Assembly: GCA_002794735.1 (NCBI GenBank)
Contig: NBAZ01000002.1
Location: 1 to 64,000 of the forward strand
Origin: Pyrrhoderma lamaoense
Taxonomy: Eukaryota > Basidiomycota > Agaricomycetes > Hymenochaetales > Hymenochaetaceae
DNA length: 64,000 bases
Direction of reading: 5' to 3'
A model generated the notes under the pieces. It made no database searches. It was not told the origin of the DNA and saw only the letters and a program-made list of their open reading frames with translations. Positions 1-11,302 of this stretch are shown here, piece by piece. Both the position numbers and the translations under genes were made by a program. Each line of letters opens with the position of its first letter. Position 1 is the first letter of the stretch.

Positions 1-1166
1 GATGCAAATTGACTGCCAGCAGTTGTTCGAACAACATATGAAAGAAAGACTGACGAAGAAACCTTGGATCCTGGATTATTGTAAGTACTAGAAAGAAGTG
101 CGATTACTTGACCTGCTGGGCTGATTGGCTTGCAGTAAAACCCTCTTTTTCTGTTGCATGCCGCCGGCTAACCCCAGGCCCTGGATACTTAGAAGCTTTA
201 CAAGAAGACAACGTAAGTTTTTACAATGTACCTGAAATCATGAATCATTAAGAAATTCATTGATCATACAGGTAGACTTCGTACCGACAAGGATAAAAAA
301 GATAACTGAGACGGGTATTGAGCTAGTTGATGGGATTCATCATGAACTTGATATAATTATCTGCGCAACAGGTAGATCATCCGAAAAAAAGTTCTACACT
401 TGTGCTTATCTATCATTTATAGGATATGATACATCATTCCAATTTCCCTTCGATATTATTGGACGCGGGGAATCTCTTTGCGCGATAGATATACCCCACA
501 CCCTGAAACATACCTATCAATTTGTACGGACGGCTTTCCGAATTGGTTCATGACAAATGGACCAAACTCCGCTATTGGCACGGGTAGCTTACTACTCATT
601 ATGGAGCGTCACGTTGACTATGCGGTTTCTGTGGCTCAAAAATTGCAACGCGAACGCTTGAAGAGCATTGAACCAAAGAGGAAGCTGTGAAAGAATTTGA
701 TGAATACTTAGAAGCCTTCTTTAAAACTGTATGTTGAATCGTCTCTCCATTTCTTGAACTATATCTCAGACATTCGATTGTAGTCCGTTTTTAGTGAAAA
801 CTGTAGTTCTTGGTATAAATTGGGTAAGGCTGAGGGCCGTGTGGTTGGTCTTTGGCCAGGTAAATTATCAAGTGATTTCGAGTGCATGCACTAATTCTTG
901 CACAACAGGGTCGGCACTCCATGCATACAAGGCGGCACAGTTTCCTCGCTGGGAGGATTTCAACTACGAACCATTAGATAAGAATGTCTCGAACAGATTC
1001 TACTGGTTTGGGGATGGATCGACTTATAATGAGAAACATATGACAGGAGATCGTAAGACTATCATGCTAGTAGTCTGATTTTGTTAATTTCTGGTTAACC
1101 TTTTTTATAGGTGCTTGGTATTTGAACCCAGATGAGGTAGATTATCCTCCAGGTAAGCTTGTATAG
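1..1166 (+). CDS. Baeyer-Villiger-type flavin monooxygenase, 3' part (5' end outside window)
   Basis: This is the C-terminal half of an FAD/NAD(P)H-dependent monooxygenase of the type I BVMO/flavin-monooxygenase superfamily. It is closely similar, exon by exon, to the complete copy at 8816-11301. Shared blocks include CRRLTPGPGYLEAL, IELVDG.HELDI.ICATG, GYDTSF.FPFD.IGRG, TDGFPNWFMTNGPNS.IG, LLLIMERQ/HVDY and WYLNPDEVDYPPG. At least seven short GT-AG introns are apparent (for example 212-271, about 371-422, 1050-1110). The reading ends at TAG 1164-1166, just after the DYPPG motif. The frame breaks at the GGGG run 467-470: restoring one G joins the exon start (IGRG) to the RDRYTPHPETYLS frame. 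I treat this as a probable sequence error, because the same kind of break recurs in unrelated genes of the window. The N-terminal FAD and NADPH Rossmann motifs lie upstream of the window. Substrate unknown. Confidence 0.85.
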
Positions 1167-1737
1167 TACTTATATTATAACTAAGACTAACGAAAGTCCG
1201 CAATGGAGTCCCGGAAAAGTGATTAAACAAACGTCTCGCCTGTGAGATGAAAGGAGCAGCTTGTTTACATAGATTACGGTTAAAGCGAATCCTTAGATCT
1301 TACGATATCATTCACATGCTAAGATTCAATGTTTAATAGCTATTATGTATCATGAAAGATTATATACGATAGGTTTATGTATGCAATATTAGAGTGTAAG
1401 CATACTTTGCCATTGTTACATGCATGATAGTTTATCGGGTCGTAGTGCAAACAAGCCAGCCCATATCATATTGAGACGAGTTGATTTATTTCTTCCCAGT
1501 CCCTTTCATAATTCATATTGGTAGTACGTCTCGGATGAAAAAGCTTCTGCAAACAAGATCTAGTCTTATTCACGCAAAGAAATATCTGATACGAAGTCCA
1601 AGTTCAAGCGTATCATATTGGGTCCCTTTGCTGTCTCAAAAAGTCAATATTGCACATCTTATTTTGTTTCCTCGGTTTATAGCAAACCAGTCAGTTATAT
1701 ACTCTTGACTCATAGTTCTGAAATCTCTATTCAATAT
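1167..1737. other. intergenic, no gene seen
   Basis: AT-rich spacer between the first monooxygenase and the ABC transporter. Open frames around 1481-1708 have no recognisable content. The frame that becomes the ABC protein is already open from 1618, but the first ATG giving a sensible cytosolic N-terminus is at 1738. Confidence 0.5.
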
Positions 1738-4488
1738 ATGCAACAAGCAGGGTCTCCTTCTGACACTATACTAGACAAAACAACATTGAATGGCCCCATG
1801 CAATATGAGGGAGACTGCGACAACCCAACTGACAAAAAATATGAACTCAAAAATACTCGCTTCGGTATTTGGGAGGTGATCTATGCTACAGGTCCTGAGG
1901 CAAGAGTATCCACTGTCGCCTCAGTTTTGGGGATAGGGAATAGATTTAAATGCTTCCTAAAGCTCAGGCCATCGACCATGACAAATCTGATTGATGACTA
2001 TTCAGGCCGATACCTCATTAGACTTTTTAAGGATATGTACAAGCTAGCGCCTCGCCAGTTTATCATATATATGATATATGAAGTATGGGGTAGCCTCGAA
2101 GATTCAATATCTATTTATTTGACGAGTAAACTCCTTGATTCCGTAAGTAGTTGACTTCGTTCAATCAATACTACTGCTAACCCTTAATAGATATCTGAAC
2201 AAATACAAAACCCAAATGCTAATCGTTACTCTGTATTATGGACCTTAGGTATACGCATGGCTTGTTTCACTCTGACTAGAGAAGGAAGGAGAATAGTGTA
2301 AGTAAACCGAGATGATTCATGAGACGAACAAAATGAATATTCGTTATTAGGTCAAAGAATCGAAGAATACTGAAAAGCCGTTTTAAATATCACTTTTTAT
2401 CCAAATTGATTAGATGTAAGCCTATTTCATGTGCGTTATCATCTAGAACAAACCCTGATGTTATAAAATGGTCTAGTGGTATCTTCTATGGAACTGAATG
2501 ATCTAAAAAGTAGGTATCCTATCAACATCATCCATTTTACGTTTTTCATTGTAGTATTTAGACTCAGAGGCATCAGACCTAATTGATGAGCACGCAGCAT
2601 TTCAAGCCCAAGGGCCTTTATGGTATGCTTTCGAAGGTGCAAAAGACACCATCTTGGCCGGTGCCAGTATAATATCAACCGTTACATTAGCATTCTCTCT
2701 CGTCAGAACCTCTAACTCAAGTAGTGTTAGCTCCTTTTTTATTGCTTTAGCGGCTCTACAACCTATCATTCTTAAAGTTTTTGCTTCTAAAGATCTATAC
2801 GACTATCGTAAGTTACTGTCATGGAGTTTGGGGGTCTATCGGCTGACCACCTCCCTTTATAGCATTTGTCACTTATTGCGTGAACACTGCGTATGCTCGT
2901 ATGAAAGCAATGCACAATCTAATAATAAGGGATGCTCAAGACTACCAAGAAGATTTGATAAGTGATGGAGCAGGTGATTTTGTAGCACGAGGTAAGATAA
3001 TGACTTCTACCTCTATCAAATGTTTTCTAACCAGAGATATAGAGTTCGAAAAGCACATGGAGATTCTTGGTGACGAGAATACAGACCACGCTAATTTGCA
3101 ATGGGATCAAAAACACAGTAACTTCTTAGATAGTTACTATTACTTAGTAGAAGACATTCCAATAGTGCGTCCGCTTTTCCCGCTACTGGAGATTACTAGT
3201 ATATTCAGTCTCAAGTTTTAGATTGCGATGGCGATTAAAGTATTCTTTAATCCTCAGAATGTTTCTATATCTTCTATCACTATGGTTCAAAGGATATCGC
3301 AAACGATTAGCGATGGTATTGGATTCTTATTCTATCAGAGTAGGACATTATCACAGAACTTATCGAAGATTCGGTCCGTATATAAACTCCTTGACAAGGA
3401 GCTTATTTTACTGAGTGAGGACGGGAAAATTTCATATCCAATCGAGGGAAAGAGTCAGAGTGCTGGGATGCACGTTGTATTCAAGTAGGATTAATTATAG
3501 CTTGTTATCAAGATGACATCTGCTAACTAAATTTATAGGGATGTTTCTTTCTCTTACCCGAGCACAGACAAGCCCGTCCTTTCAAATTTATCATTTGAGA
3601 TTCCTGCTGGTAGTCTTGTTGTCATTGTTGGGGTTAACGGGTCAGGGAAGTCATCATTAACCAAACTGTTGAACAGGCTTCATGACGTTACCGAAGGAGA
3701 AATTATTATTGATGGTCACAATATCAAAGAATATAAAAGAGAAGACCTTAGACGAGCCGTAGCGATGTTAAGACAGTTTCACGAACCTTACCCGCTCACA
3801 TTACGCGAGAATATATCTTTGGGCCTTCCAGGACGTGACGTATCCCCTGAGGAACTACAGGCTGCATTGCAAAAAGGCGGAGCCGAAGAGTTTGTTTCAA
3901 AGCTAGAACAAGGTTTGGATACTATATTGAACCCTGTCTCTGGACTACAGCAGTCAAACCTTGATGAAGAACAAGTAGCTGAGCTGAAAGAGATAATTGA
4001 GGAAAAGAAAAAAGACATTGATATCTCTGGTGGGGAAAAGCAAAGACTTGCAGCGTGAGTCATATAACTTAGGAGCTCATATAAAATTCATATATATCGC
4101 AATCATCATTCAGGTCACGCACATTCTTAAGACTTGGTGGAGGTAATGCTAGACTCCTAATAGCGGATGAGCCTACATCAGCATTGGATCCTGAAGCAGA
4201 GTATAATCTCTTTACAAGAATACGGGAACAGCGAGGACAAATGACTTCAATCTTTATTACTCATCGATTTGGTCATTTAACTCGGCATGCAGACCTGATT
4301 TTGTATGTTTTCATCTTACTCTTACACGATTTATTATTTAAGCCGCGAACCCTTCCTGTTACTCCTATTACAGATGTTTAAAGGATGGGAAATTGATTGA
4401 GAGTGGATCTCACCAAGAGCTTCTTGCTCGAAAAGGGGAATATTTCAAATTACACGATGTACAGGCTAAGGCATTCCAAACTAGTTGA
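1738..4488 (+). CDS. ABC transporter, single TMD-NBD half-transporter type
   Basis: ATP-binding cassette membrane protein with a divergent, partly hydrophobic N-terminal domain followed by one nucleotide-binding domain. NBD motifs read directly: Walker A GVNGSGKSS (about 3631-3657), signature ISGGEKQR (about 4021-4044), Walker B LLIADEPTSALD (about 4154-4189) and H-loop ITHRFG (about 4255-4272). The tail is KDGKLIESGSHQELL. About ten short introns are needed; splice phases at about 2299/2351, 2414/2476 and 2511/2560 join cleanly into one frame, and no break was found. The ATG at 1738 was chosen as start; an upstream ATG at 1618 would add 40 unremarkable residues. The membrane part is weakly hydrophobic apart from about 2656-2810, so topology is uncertain. 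It lies between two BVMO paralogs, which suggests export of an oxidised compound, but this is inference. It resembles fungal ABC-B half-transporters, which would work as dimers. Confidence 0.88.
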
Positions 4489-5133
4489 ATGAAGCCTAAT
4501 TTTATGATCACACAACTTTTCCTACAAATAGATTGTATAAACTTCAATAAGCTTTCTTTCATCAGTCAAACTATTGTTATCTTAGCTACATGTATTTATG
4601 TATGTTAGATCAGCCTTTACTCATAATCACATATTGGCTCTGTGTATAGCACTTTTGATAGGCTGTTCAGTTTGAAAGGGATTGCATGAACGACTCAAAA
4701 ACAAAAGAGTGATTATGCTACAATCTCTATTTCGTACGCTCAAGTGTTTCACGAAGAATGATTCTTAGCGTTCTACATTCTCTAAGGGAAGTACCAGGGT
4801 CCGAGGGGTGTTTTCTTCCCCTGTATTGGGCAAGTCTAGCAAGTATCTGCTAGACAAGGTAGTCACGACTGCGCCCGAGAAGCTTAAGAAAATATATGAA
4901 TATGATACTATATCCAACCTTACACTGTATTTTACTCACATGAAGTTAACAAAGAATAAAGGTGGCTATAAAACTAATTAGTTTTACTTCAATGAGAATC
5001 TAGAGGAGAGTTACCGTGGCAAATGACATAATGGCAACATTTGTACTTCTTAGCACTTCAAAAATCTTCGTTAGTAGATTTAATTATAGTGATATAAGCA
5101 AATTCACCAAAAAGAGACTGATAAGGACGGAAA
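4489..5133. other. intergenic, no gene seen
   Basis: Spacer between the convergent ABC transporter and the minus-strand DUF6533-like gene. It should contain both 3' ends. No open frame or RNA motif was recognised. Confidence 0.5.
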
Positions 5134-6152
5134 TTAGCATGAGATCGAGTGCGAGCTAATAATTAGGCTGACCAGGAAGAAGAAAAAACCACTTTCATAG
5201 AGAATCGTAGTCACCTTTTCGTGCATCTTTCTGGGTAACGTGAGAGCGTGTAAAAAGAGAAGAATGAAAGAGATTGTATCGACCAAAAGCTGTGTCCAAA
5301 AGTTATTCAATGAGTTTGCAAGTAATACAACGAAACATACTGAAAGTACGTATGCAGCAATCGCAAAACGAGGTGCATCCATGACGAAACAGCGACCAAA
5401 ATAAGCGATCACAGATTGATTAGATCTCACAATAGACGTAATGTGGATTGCGAGGCAAGCAGTCTTCATCAGAATGAGTATGCCAAAGATGAACCGATAT
5501 TTCTGTATCTGTACTTTCCATAAAAATGTTAGTCTGAAGATAACAACACCTAAATAATCGTTAATATTGAACCCCAGAGTCCTACGTGAAGTTCGAACCA
5601 GTGGCGCTTATTTCCGCAAATGCAATTATGCAAGCTGCTGAGGTCAAAGCTATATGACACCTATACGTTAATGCACTTATTTAGCCTGTAAGGTGTAAGA
5701 TACGATAAAGTTTTACTAGAAATCTGTCAGAATTTTAATGATCGAGAAGTACTTTTATTATTGACCAACCCATTCGATGTGCACCGGTACCAGTGGTATT
5801 AAGGCTGATAAAGACAAAACTAAAGATTCAGCTTGATATTTGGTATGAATTTTAAGGAACTCGCCTGATACATAAAAAGAAGTGAAAATAAACATCATGT
5901 CACGAATAATAAGCAGTAGAAGTCTTGGAGTCACATCCAGAATCATTGGATAACTCAAATGGTCTCGGTACAATTTTCTCAGAATTAGATCTATAAGAGG
6001 CACCCAAACAAAAGTTACTTCTTTTGAAGCAGTCAATATTATGTCGTAGCCTAATATAACAAGGCCAGACACTATAAAAGCTAAGCACAAGATAACAAAC
6101 GGAAATTCAAGGACGTACGGGATAGATAATATGTTGCTACTAAGCCAGACAT
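5134..6152 (-). CDS. DUF6533-like multi-pass membrane protein
   Basis: Candidate minus-strand gene for a basidiomycete-type multi-pass membrane protein. A first exon 6152-6119 starts with ATG (MSGLVATYYLS). A 47-bp intron 6118-6072 (GTACGT...TTATAG) then joins in frame to a hydrophobic exon containing GYDIILTASKEVTFVW, which matches the YD-x-x-LT-x-x-EV-x-x-x-W signature of DUF6533 N-termini. Downstream exons (about 6071-5845 and 5469-5134) are strongly hydrophobic. The last contains ISFILLFLHALTLPRK and LYESGFFFFLVSL, resembling the late TM segments of this family. Exons between about 5845 and 5469 are not resolved. A TATAAAG box lies about 100 bp upstream (6254-6260). The function of the family is unknown. 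The match is to a family pattern only, and the protein is divergent compared with the copy at 41504. Confidence 0.5.
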
Positions 6153-6526
6153 TCCGGGATAGTGAGGTTCTGCTGCACCCGATTATTCGTGCAATCTATA
6201 TGTGTGACTTCAATGTAGGAGAAAGGGCAGTGCTGCCGAACCCATCTTAAATACTTTATACCATGACCGCTTTAACATAGTACAAAGCTTGATGGTACAA
6301 AGACAATGTATCCATGGATACCTGTGTCATGAAGTATCATTCACATGTAACAATCAATAAAAGATATGATGGGAGCTATAGACTTCGACAAACTTCAGAT
6401 TGCAACATCATTTCTGATTGTTATTCATACTAAAAGAGGTAATTTAGCATCACGTGTTGATTCAGTTCTACTAGGAAGTCATTCCATTTGTCTCTTGTAT
6501 CGTGACCACTTTGATTACCAGTTGCA
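6153..6526. other. shared divergent promoter region
   Basis: 374 bp between the divergent DUF6533-like gene (-) and the NAP gene (+). It contains the minus-strand TATA element at 6254-6260 and a CACGTG hexamer near 6452, about 75 bp upstream of the NAP start. No gene seen. Confidence 0.45.
6254..6260 (-). promoter_or_regulatory. putative TATA box of the DUF6533-like gene
   Basis: TATAAAG on the minus strand, about 100 bp upstream of the chosen ATG (6152). Spacing is compatible with a TATA box and a short 5' UTR. Confidence 0.4.
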
Positions 6527-8147
6527 ATGAGTTCTAATTTACCCATTAATGCGACCGGAATGGGTGCCCCAACACCTCAAAATACACCTTTGACTCAAGC
6601 TCCTATCTCGTCAGGCTTGATGCGACCCTCAGTTCCGGACATCGAGGAAGATGTCGATGCGGAAGCCGATGATTCAACTACTGATATTGCAGCTATTATC
6701 CGATCCGGTGCAGCGCGTTCCATCATAAGTAATATCGTGCAAGATAAACTAAATCGACTTGTTGGGAAAAGCTCAGGCTACATAGAAGGTCTGTCTGTAG
6801 AAGAAAAACGCTCGTTAGCTGCACTACATTATGTCCAAACGAAATACACGGACCTACAGAGAGAGTTCAGAAAGGAAGTCTGGGAACTTGAAAAGAAGGT
6901 GAGCAATCATTCCCTGTATGTACAAATCGTTCTGATTTGATTAGTACCTGCAACTCGCGGAGCCTCTTTATGAGCGTCGCACGGGAATCATCTCTGGAGC
7001 TTTTGCTCCAACAGCCGAAGAAATTGCAACTGGAGAAGACGAAGCAAGGAAGAATGATGATAAATACGAATCTCTTCCATCGGACTCGTCAGAAACTGCA
7101 CCCATCGAAAATTTCTGGCTAACTGTTTTGCGTAACCATGCTGTACTGAATGACCTCATCACAAACCGCGACGTTGACGCCCTACATCATCTAGTTGACG
7201 TCAAATTGTCATATATTTCTGACGATGGGCAACTGGGATATAAACTTATGTTTTCTTTCTCTCCAAATGACTTCTTTGAGGACTCTGTACTTGAAAAGAC
7301 TTACTTTTATAAGTCAGTCATTGACTGGGAAGGGAACTTCATCTATGACCATTCTACTGGCACAAAGATAAATTGGAAGACGGACAAAGACTTAACGAAA
7401 GAAATCGAAGTGAAAAAGCAACGAAATAAGAGTATGTTGATTCTTTCGATGTGGCCTTTGAATACTGCTAATATATAACTTTTTATCAGATACTAATGTA
7501 ACGCGTGTTGTTCGTAAAGCCTTTCCCTGTGATTCATTCTTCAATTTCTTTGATCCTCCACAACCACCATCACCAGAGGCACTAGAAAACGATGAGATCG
7601 ATGACGAGGAGGCAAGTTATACTTTCTTGTAGCCACTCCTATACAAATCAATAACTTATTTTTTATAGCTTGATGATTTGAGAAGGGTTGGTCAAAACAC
7701 TTTTTTTTTCGAAATTAACCATTTTTAATATTAGTTATAGAAATTAGCGATAGATTTCCAACTTGGGGACGACTTCAAGGATCGTATAATTCCTCGTTCC
7801 GTCTCTTATTTCACTGTGAGTTTTCTGTTACTACAAATTTACTCTTAACTGAGAAGTATATAGGGGAGGCATCAGAATGGGAGGGTGACGATTGGTCAAG
7901 TGAAGATGAATCAGATGAAGAAACAGACGCCGCTTCGTTGGCATCATTGTTGAAGGCACGTTTTAAATTGCTTGGCTTGAATAATTGTTTACCTTTTCAA
8001 ATTAGAAAAAACTCACTACAAAGTGATAAAATCCGCAAAATTAGTTTTCTACCTTTTTGTTGTATAACACTAATTTGTTCCCGCTTGACTATCAACAAAT
8101 GTATTACAATGTGTCGCTCTGATTTGATATTTGTACTCTTATTCTAG
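6527..8147 (+). CDS. nucleosome assembly protein (NAP1/SET family) histone chaperone
   Basis: NAP-family chaperone for H2A-H2B. The ATG is at 6527. The N-terminus is acidic and low-complexity, followed by the dimerisation helix (LSVEEKRSLAALHYVQTKYTDLQREF, split by an intron at about 6898). The NAP core then follows: PIENFWLTVLRNH, HLVDVKLSYI, LGYKLMFSFSPNDFFED, VLEKTYFY and G.FIYDHSTGTKINWK. After further introns come SFFNFFDPPQPPSP and the hallmark stretch DFKDRIIPRSVSYFTGEA. The exon junction at about 7818/7864 joins YFT to GEASEWEG as expected for the family. The acidic tail is short (WEGDDWSSEDESDEETD). The frame then runs on to 8147 with non-acidic, unconvincing sequence, so the true 3' end may be an unseen intron or a degenerate tail. 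No CAAX-like end is seen. It may be a divergent second NAP paralog. Confidence 0.85.
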
Positions 8148-8815
8148 TCGATACCAACTATAGCTTAGACAGTTTTGGATTAACCTCAGAGCAGAAACCC
8201 TTGGCAAGATTTCATGTTGTTACCACGTCAACTGGTGCACTTTGGATTATATATATGTAATATACGTTAGGCACAATCCCTCGATGCATAGTTCTCTATC
8301 TCTATACACATGCAATGTGTAACTGCACATCAACTTCCTTCTTTCCCCTCTGTTCCTGGCTATTTTTGGGTATCTCCAAGAAAAATTATTTATAGGGGTT
8401 TTTACTAATCAGCGTATGGTATCGTGAAACAAACAAGGTTCCTTCTTTACTGTATTGAATGAACCTTCCCCACAGTAATCCAAGAGCTCGGTTTCTGTGT
8501 TGGTCTAGGTGTATGGAGCAACGATCTCATATGACCTTGACCTTAAAACTAGCTTAAATTGGGACTAGTTTTCTCAAAACAAGAATCGTTCACTGAATAT
8601 AGGACATACTTGTTAAGACTGAAGATCTCCTCGTTCTCATGATGTACCCATATGACTTCGCCATGACCGTGATACCCCACAATAATGGGCTCCTATATAA
8701 TAACTACTCTTGTGCTGCTCTATCGTCATCTCTGCGTATCTGAGCATCATTGAACGAACACATCTTAACTGAACTTTAACCTTTGAAATCCACATTTGAC
8801 TATCTTGATACTACT
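8148..8815. other. intergenic; promoter of the second monooxygenase
   Basis: No gene seen. TATATAA at 8694-8700 lies about 115 bp upstream of the monooxygenase ATG and is a plausible TATA element. Confidence 0.45.
8694..8700 (+). promoter_or_regulatory. putative TATA box of the BVMO gene
   Basis: TATATAA about 115 bp upstream of the ATG at 8816, in an otherwise non-coding spacer. Confidence 0.4.
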
Positions 8816-11301
8816 ATGGATGATAAGAGAGGGGAGGCGTATAGCTTACTTGAGGCAAGCATTGACGAAGATAGACCACTTAGAGTCGTTGCAATTGGGG
8901 CTGGCTTTACCGGTGTCCTGGCAGGGATCAGGTGCTTCCAAGATCCATAGTACTCACTTATATTCTGATGCTCTCTCTAGATTTCCCCAACGTATGAAGA
9001 ATATAGAATTTGTAATCTATGAAAAAAACGCTGGTGTAGGAGGTACCTGGTTTTCCAATAGATATCCTGTAAGAGCCCAGTCTACTTCCCATCTATAACA
9101 TCTTATAATATCTCAACATTAGGGCGTAGCTTGTGATTTTCCTTCTCACTGTGTGAGTATAAAACTGCTTCTAGCACTAATTGATGTATTCACGGAATGT
9201 AGTATCAACTTACATTTGAGACAAAGGTATTACAAGTCAATTTCTTTATTATAAATGCAGGCTAACAATATCATAAGACGGATTGGTCTACATTCTACTC
9301 CTTTGGACCTGAAATCCGCGGAGAGGTTGAACGCTTGGTTGAGAAATATAAATTGATGCCTTATATAAAATTACGTCATGAACTCACTCGTGCCCAATAC
9401 AACGAAGCTACAGGAAAATGGCATTTAAGGATACGACGTCTATCGCCGAACTCAACTCCTGAAAATGAGCAATTTGAAGAAATAGAAGATATAGCTGACT
9501 TTGTTCTTTCTGGTGTTGGTATCTTGAGTCGTTGGGACTGGCCTAAAATTGAAGGCCTTTGGGACTTCAAGGGAAAACTTATTCATAGCGCAGCCTGGGA
9601 AACGGACAAGAGTGGCTGGTGGCAATCTAGTATTGCCGGTTGGAGGGATAAGAGAGTGGGAATCATCGGAGGGGTACGGACCAGTAGTAACAGATCGAAA
9701 ACTCATTTATCAAATGTTACTTTAGGGATCATCAACTACTCAAATTGTTCCAGAAATCCAGCCAAAAGTCAAGCATCTTTATACGTATGTTCGCGGAAGA
9801 ACTTGGCTTGCACCTCCATTTGTGAGCGAAATAATGTCCGATCTTCTGGATATCGACTCAACTAAGGGGAACTGTGAGCTAAACTCTTTTATTTACCACT
9901 GAAAGTGCCTGAGCTGATACACAGTGAAGATCGGTTCACTGATGAAGACAAGAAGCGCTTGAGCGATCCAGAGTTTTACAAGAAGTTCAGGCATGAAGTT
10001 CAGCAAGGGATGGAAGTAAGTATAAAACTATTATGTAGCTTATATCCCATACTTCCAAAATTTCTACATTAGTCTTTACACCTATGGACAATCAAAGGCA
10101 CGCCTATGCAAGTACAGGCACAAAAGGCATTCCAGAAGCACATGAAAGATCGACTAGTCAAAAAGCCGTGGATTGCTGATTATAGTCGTATAATTTTACT
10201 ACTAAAGTCAATTTTGTACTGATGAATGGTACCATAGTTATGCCCGACTTCTCAGTCACCTGCCGTCGCTTAACCCCAGGCCCCGGATACCTTGAGGCCC
10301 TTGAGCAAGACAACGTATGTCTAAATTCACGTGTACAACCAAGCTATTATACTAAGAAAGAAATGTCCAGGTTGACTTCATACCCACTACCATTAAAAGA
10401 GTTACTGAAACTGGTATAGAGCTTGTTGACGGGACAAATCATGAACTCGACATTCTTATCTGTGCCACCGGTGAGTGGGCTTATTATCACCAACAAATAG
10501 ACTCAGAATACTATCCATGATTAAGGATATGATACGTCATTTATATTCCCGTTCGATGTTATCGGTCGAGGCGGGAAAACACTCCGGGAGAGATATCTAC
10601 CCTATCCAGAGACCTATCTATCGATGTGTACAGATGGGTTTCCGAACTGGTTTATGACAAACGGACCAAACTCTTGTATTGGAGTTGGAAACCTATTACT
10701 GATTATGGAGCGCCAAGTGGATTATATCGTCGAGGTGGCAAAGAAGCTGCAGAGAGAGAGATTGAAGAGTATTGATCCTAAAATTGAGGCAGTGAAGGAT
10801 TTTGATGACTATCTAGAAGCTTATTTCAAAACGGTAAGAACATGTATTTTATATACAAGGCAAAACTTCACTTAGTTGTACAAGTCCGTATTTAGCGAAG
10901 GATGCAGTTCATGGTACAAGTTAGGAAAACATGAAGGCCGTATCGTTGGCCTCTGGCCGGGTATGCTATCAGCCTCGTTTATTTCCTACATCTCTTGATA
11001 TTTCATTGCAGGTTCAAGTTCTCACGAAGTGAAGGCTCTTGCTCATCCCCGTTGGGAGGATTATAACTATGAGCCACTAGATGAGGGTGTCACAAATCGA
11101 TTTTACTGGTTAGGTGATGGATCCACATTTAATGAGAAGCATATGACTGGCGATCGTAAGTCACGAGATCTAGATCTTCTTTGACCATTAACTATCTAAT
11201 TCACTCGTGATATGACAGGAGCTTGGTATTTGAACCCAGAAGAGATTGATTTTCCACCTGGTGAGTTCGATTTGAATCATCTACTTGATTACATAAAATG
11301 A
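8816..11301 (+). CDS. Baeyer-Villiger-type flavin monooxygenase, complete
   Basis: FAD- and NADPH-dependent monooxygenase inserting oxygen next to a carbonyl (type I BVMO, family knowledge). Start ATG 8816 (MDDKRGEAYSLLEA). Motifs in order: FAD Rossmann VVAIGAGFTGVLAG; GGTWFSNRYPGVACDFPSHC.YQLTF, the conserved BVMO stretch, across three exons; and the BVMO fingerprint F-x-G-x-x-x-H-x-x-x-W as FKGKLIHSAAW (about 9566-9598). The NADPH Rossmann VGIIGGGSSTTQIVPEI is formed only after splicing the intron beginning at about 9675. Later blocks are CRRLTPGPGYLEAL, GYDTSF.FPFDVIGRGGKTLRERY, TDGFPNWFMTNGPNSCIG and the C-terminal DGSTFNEKHMTGDRAWYLNPEEIDFPPG. At least ten introns; every junction I tested stays in frame. 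The stop at 11299-11301 follows a short read-through after the final motif; an alternative last intron at about 11261 is possible. Paralog of the 1-1166 gene. Substrate unknown. Confidence 0.92.
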
Positions 11302-11302
11302 A

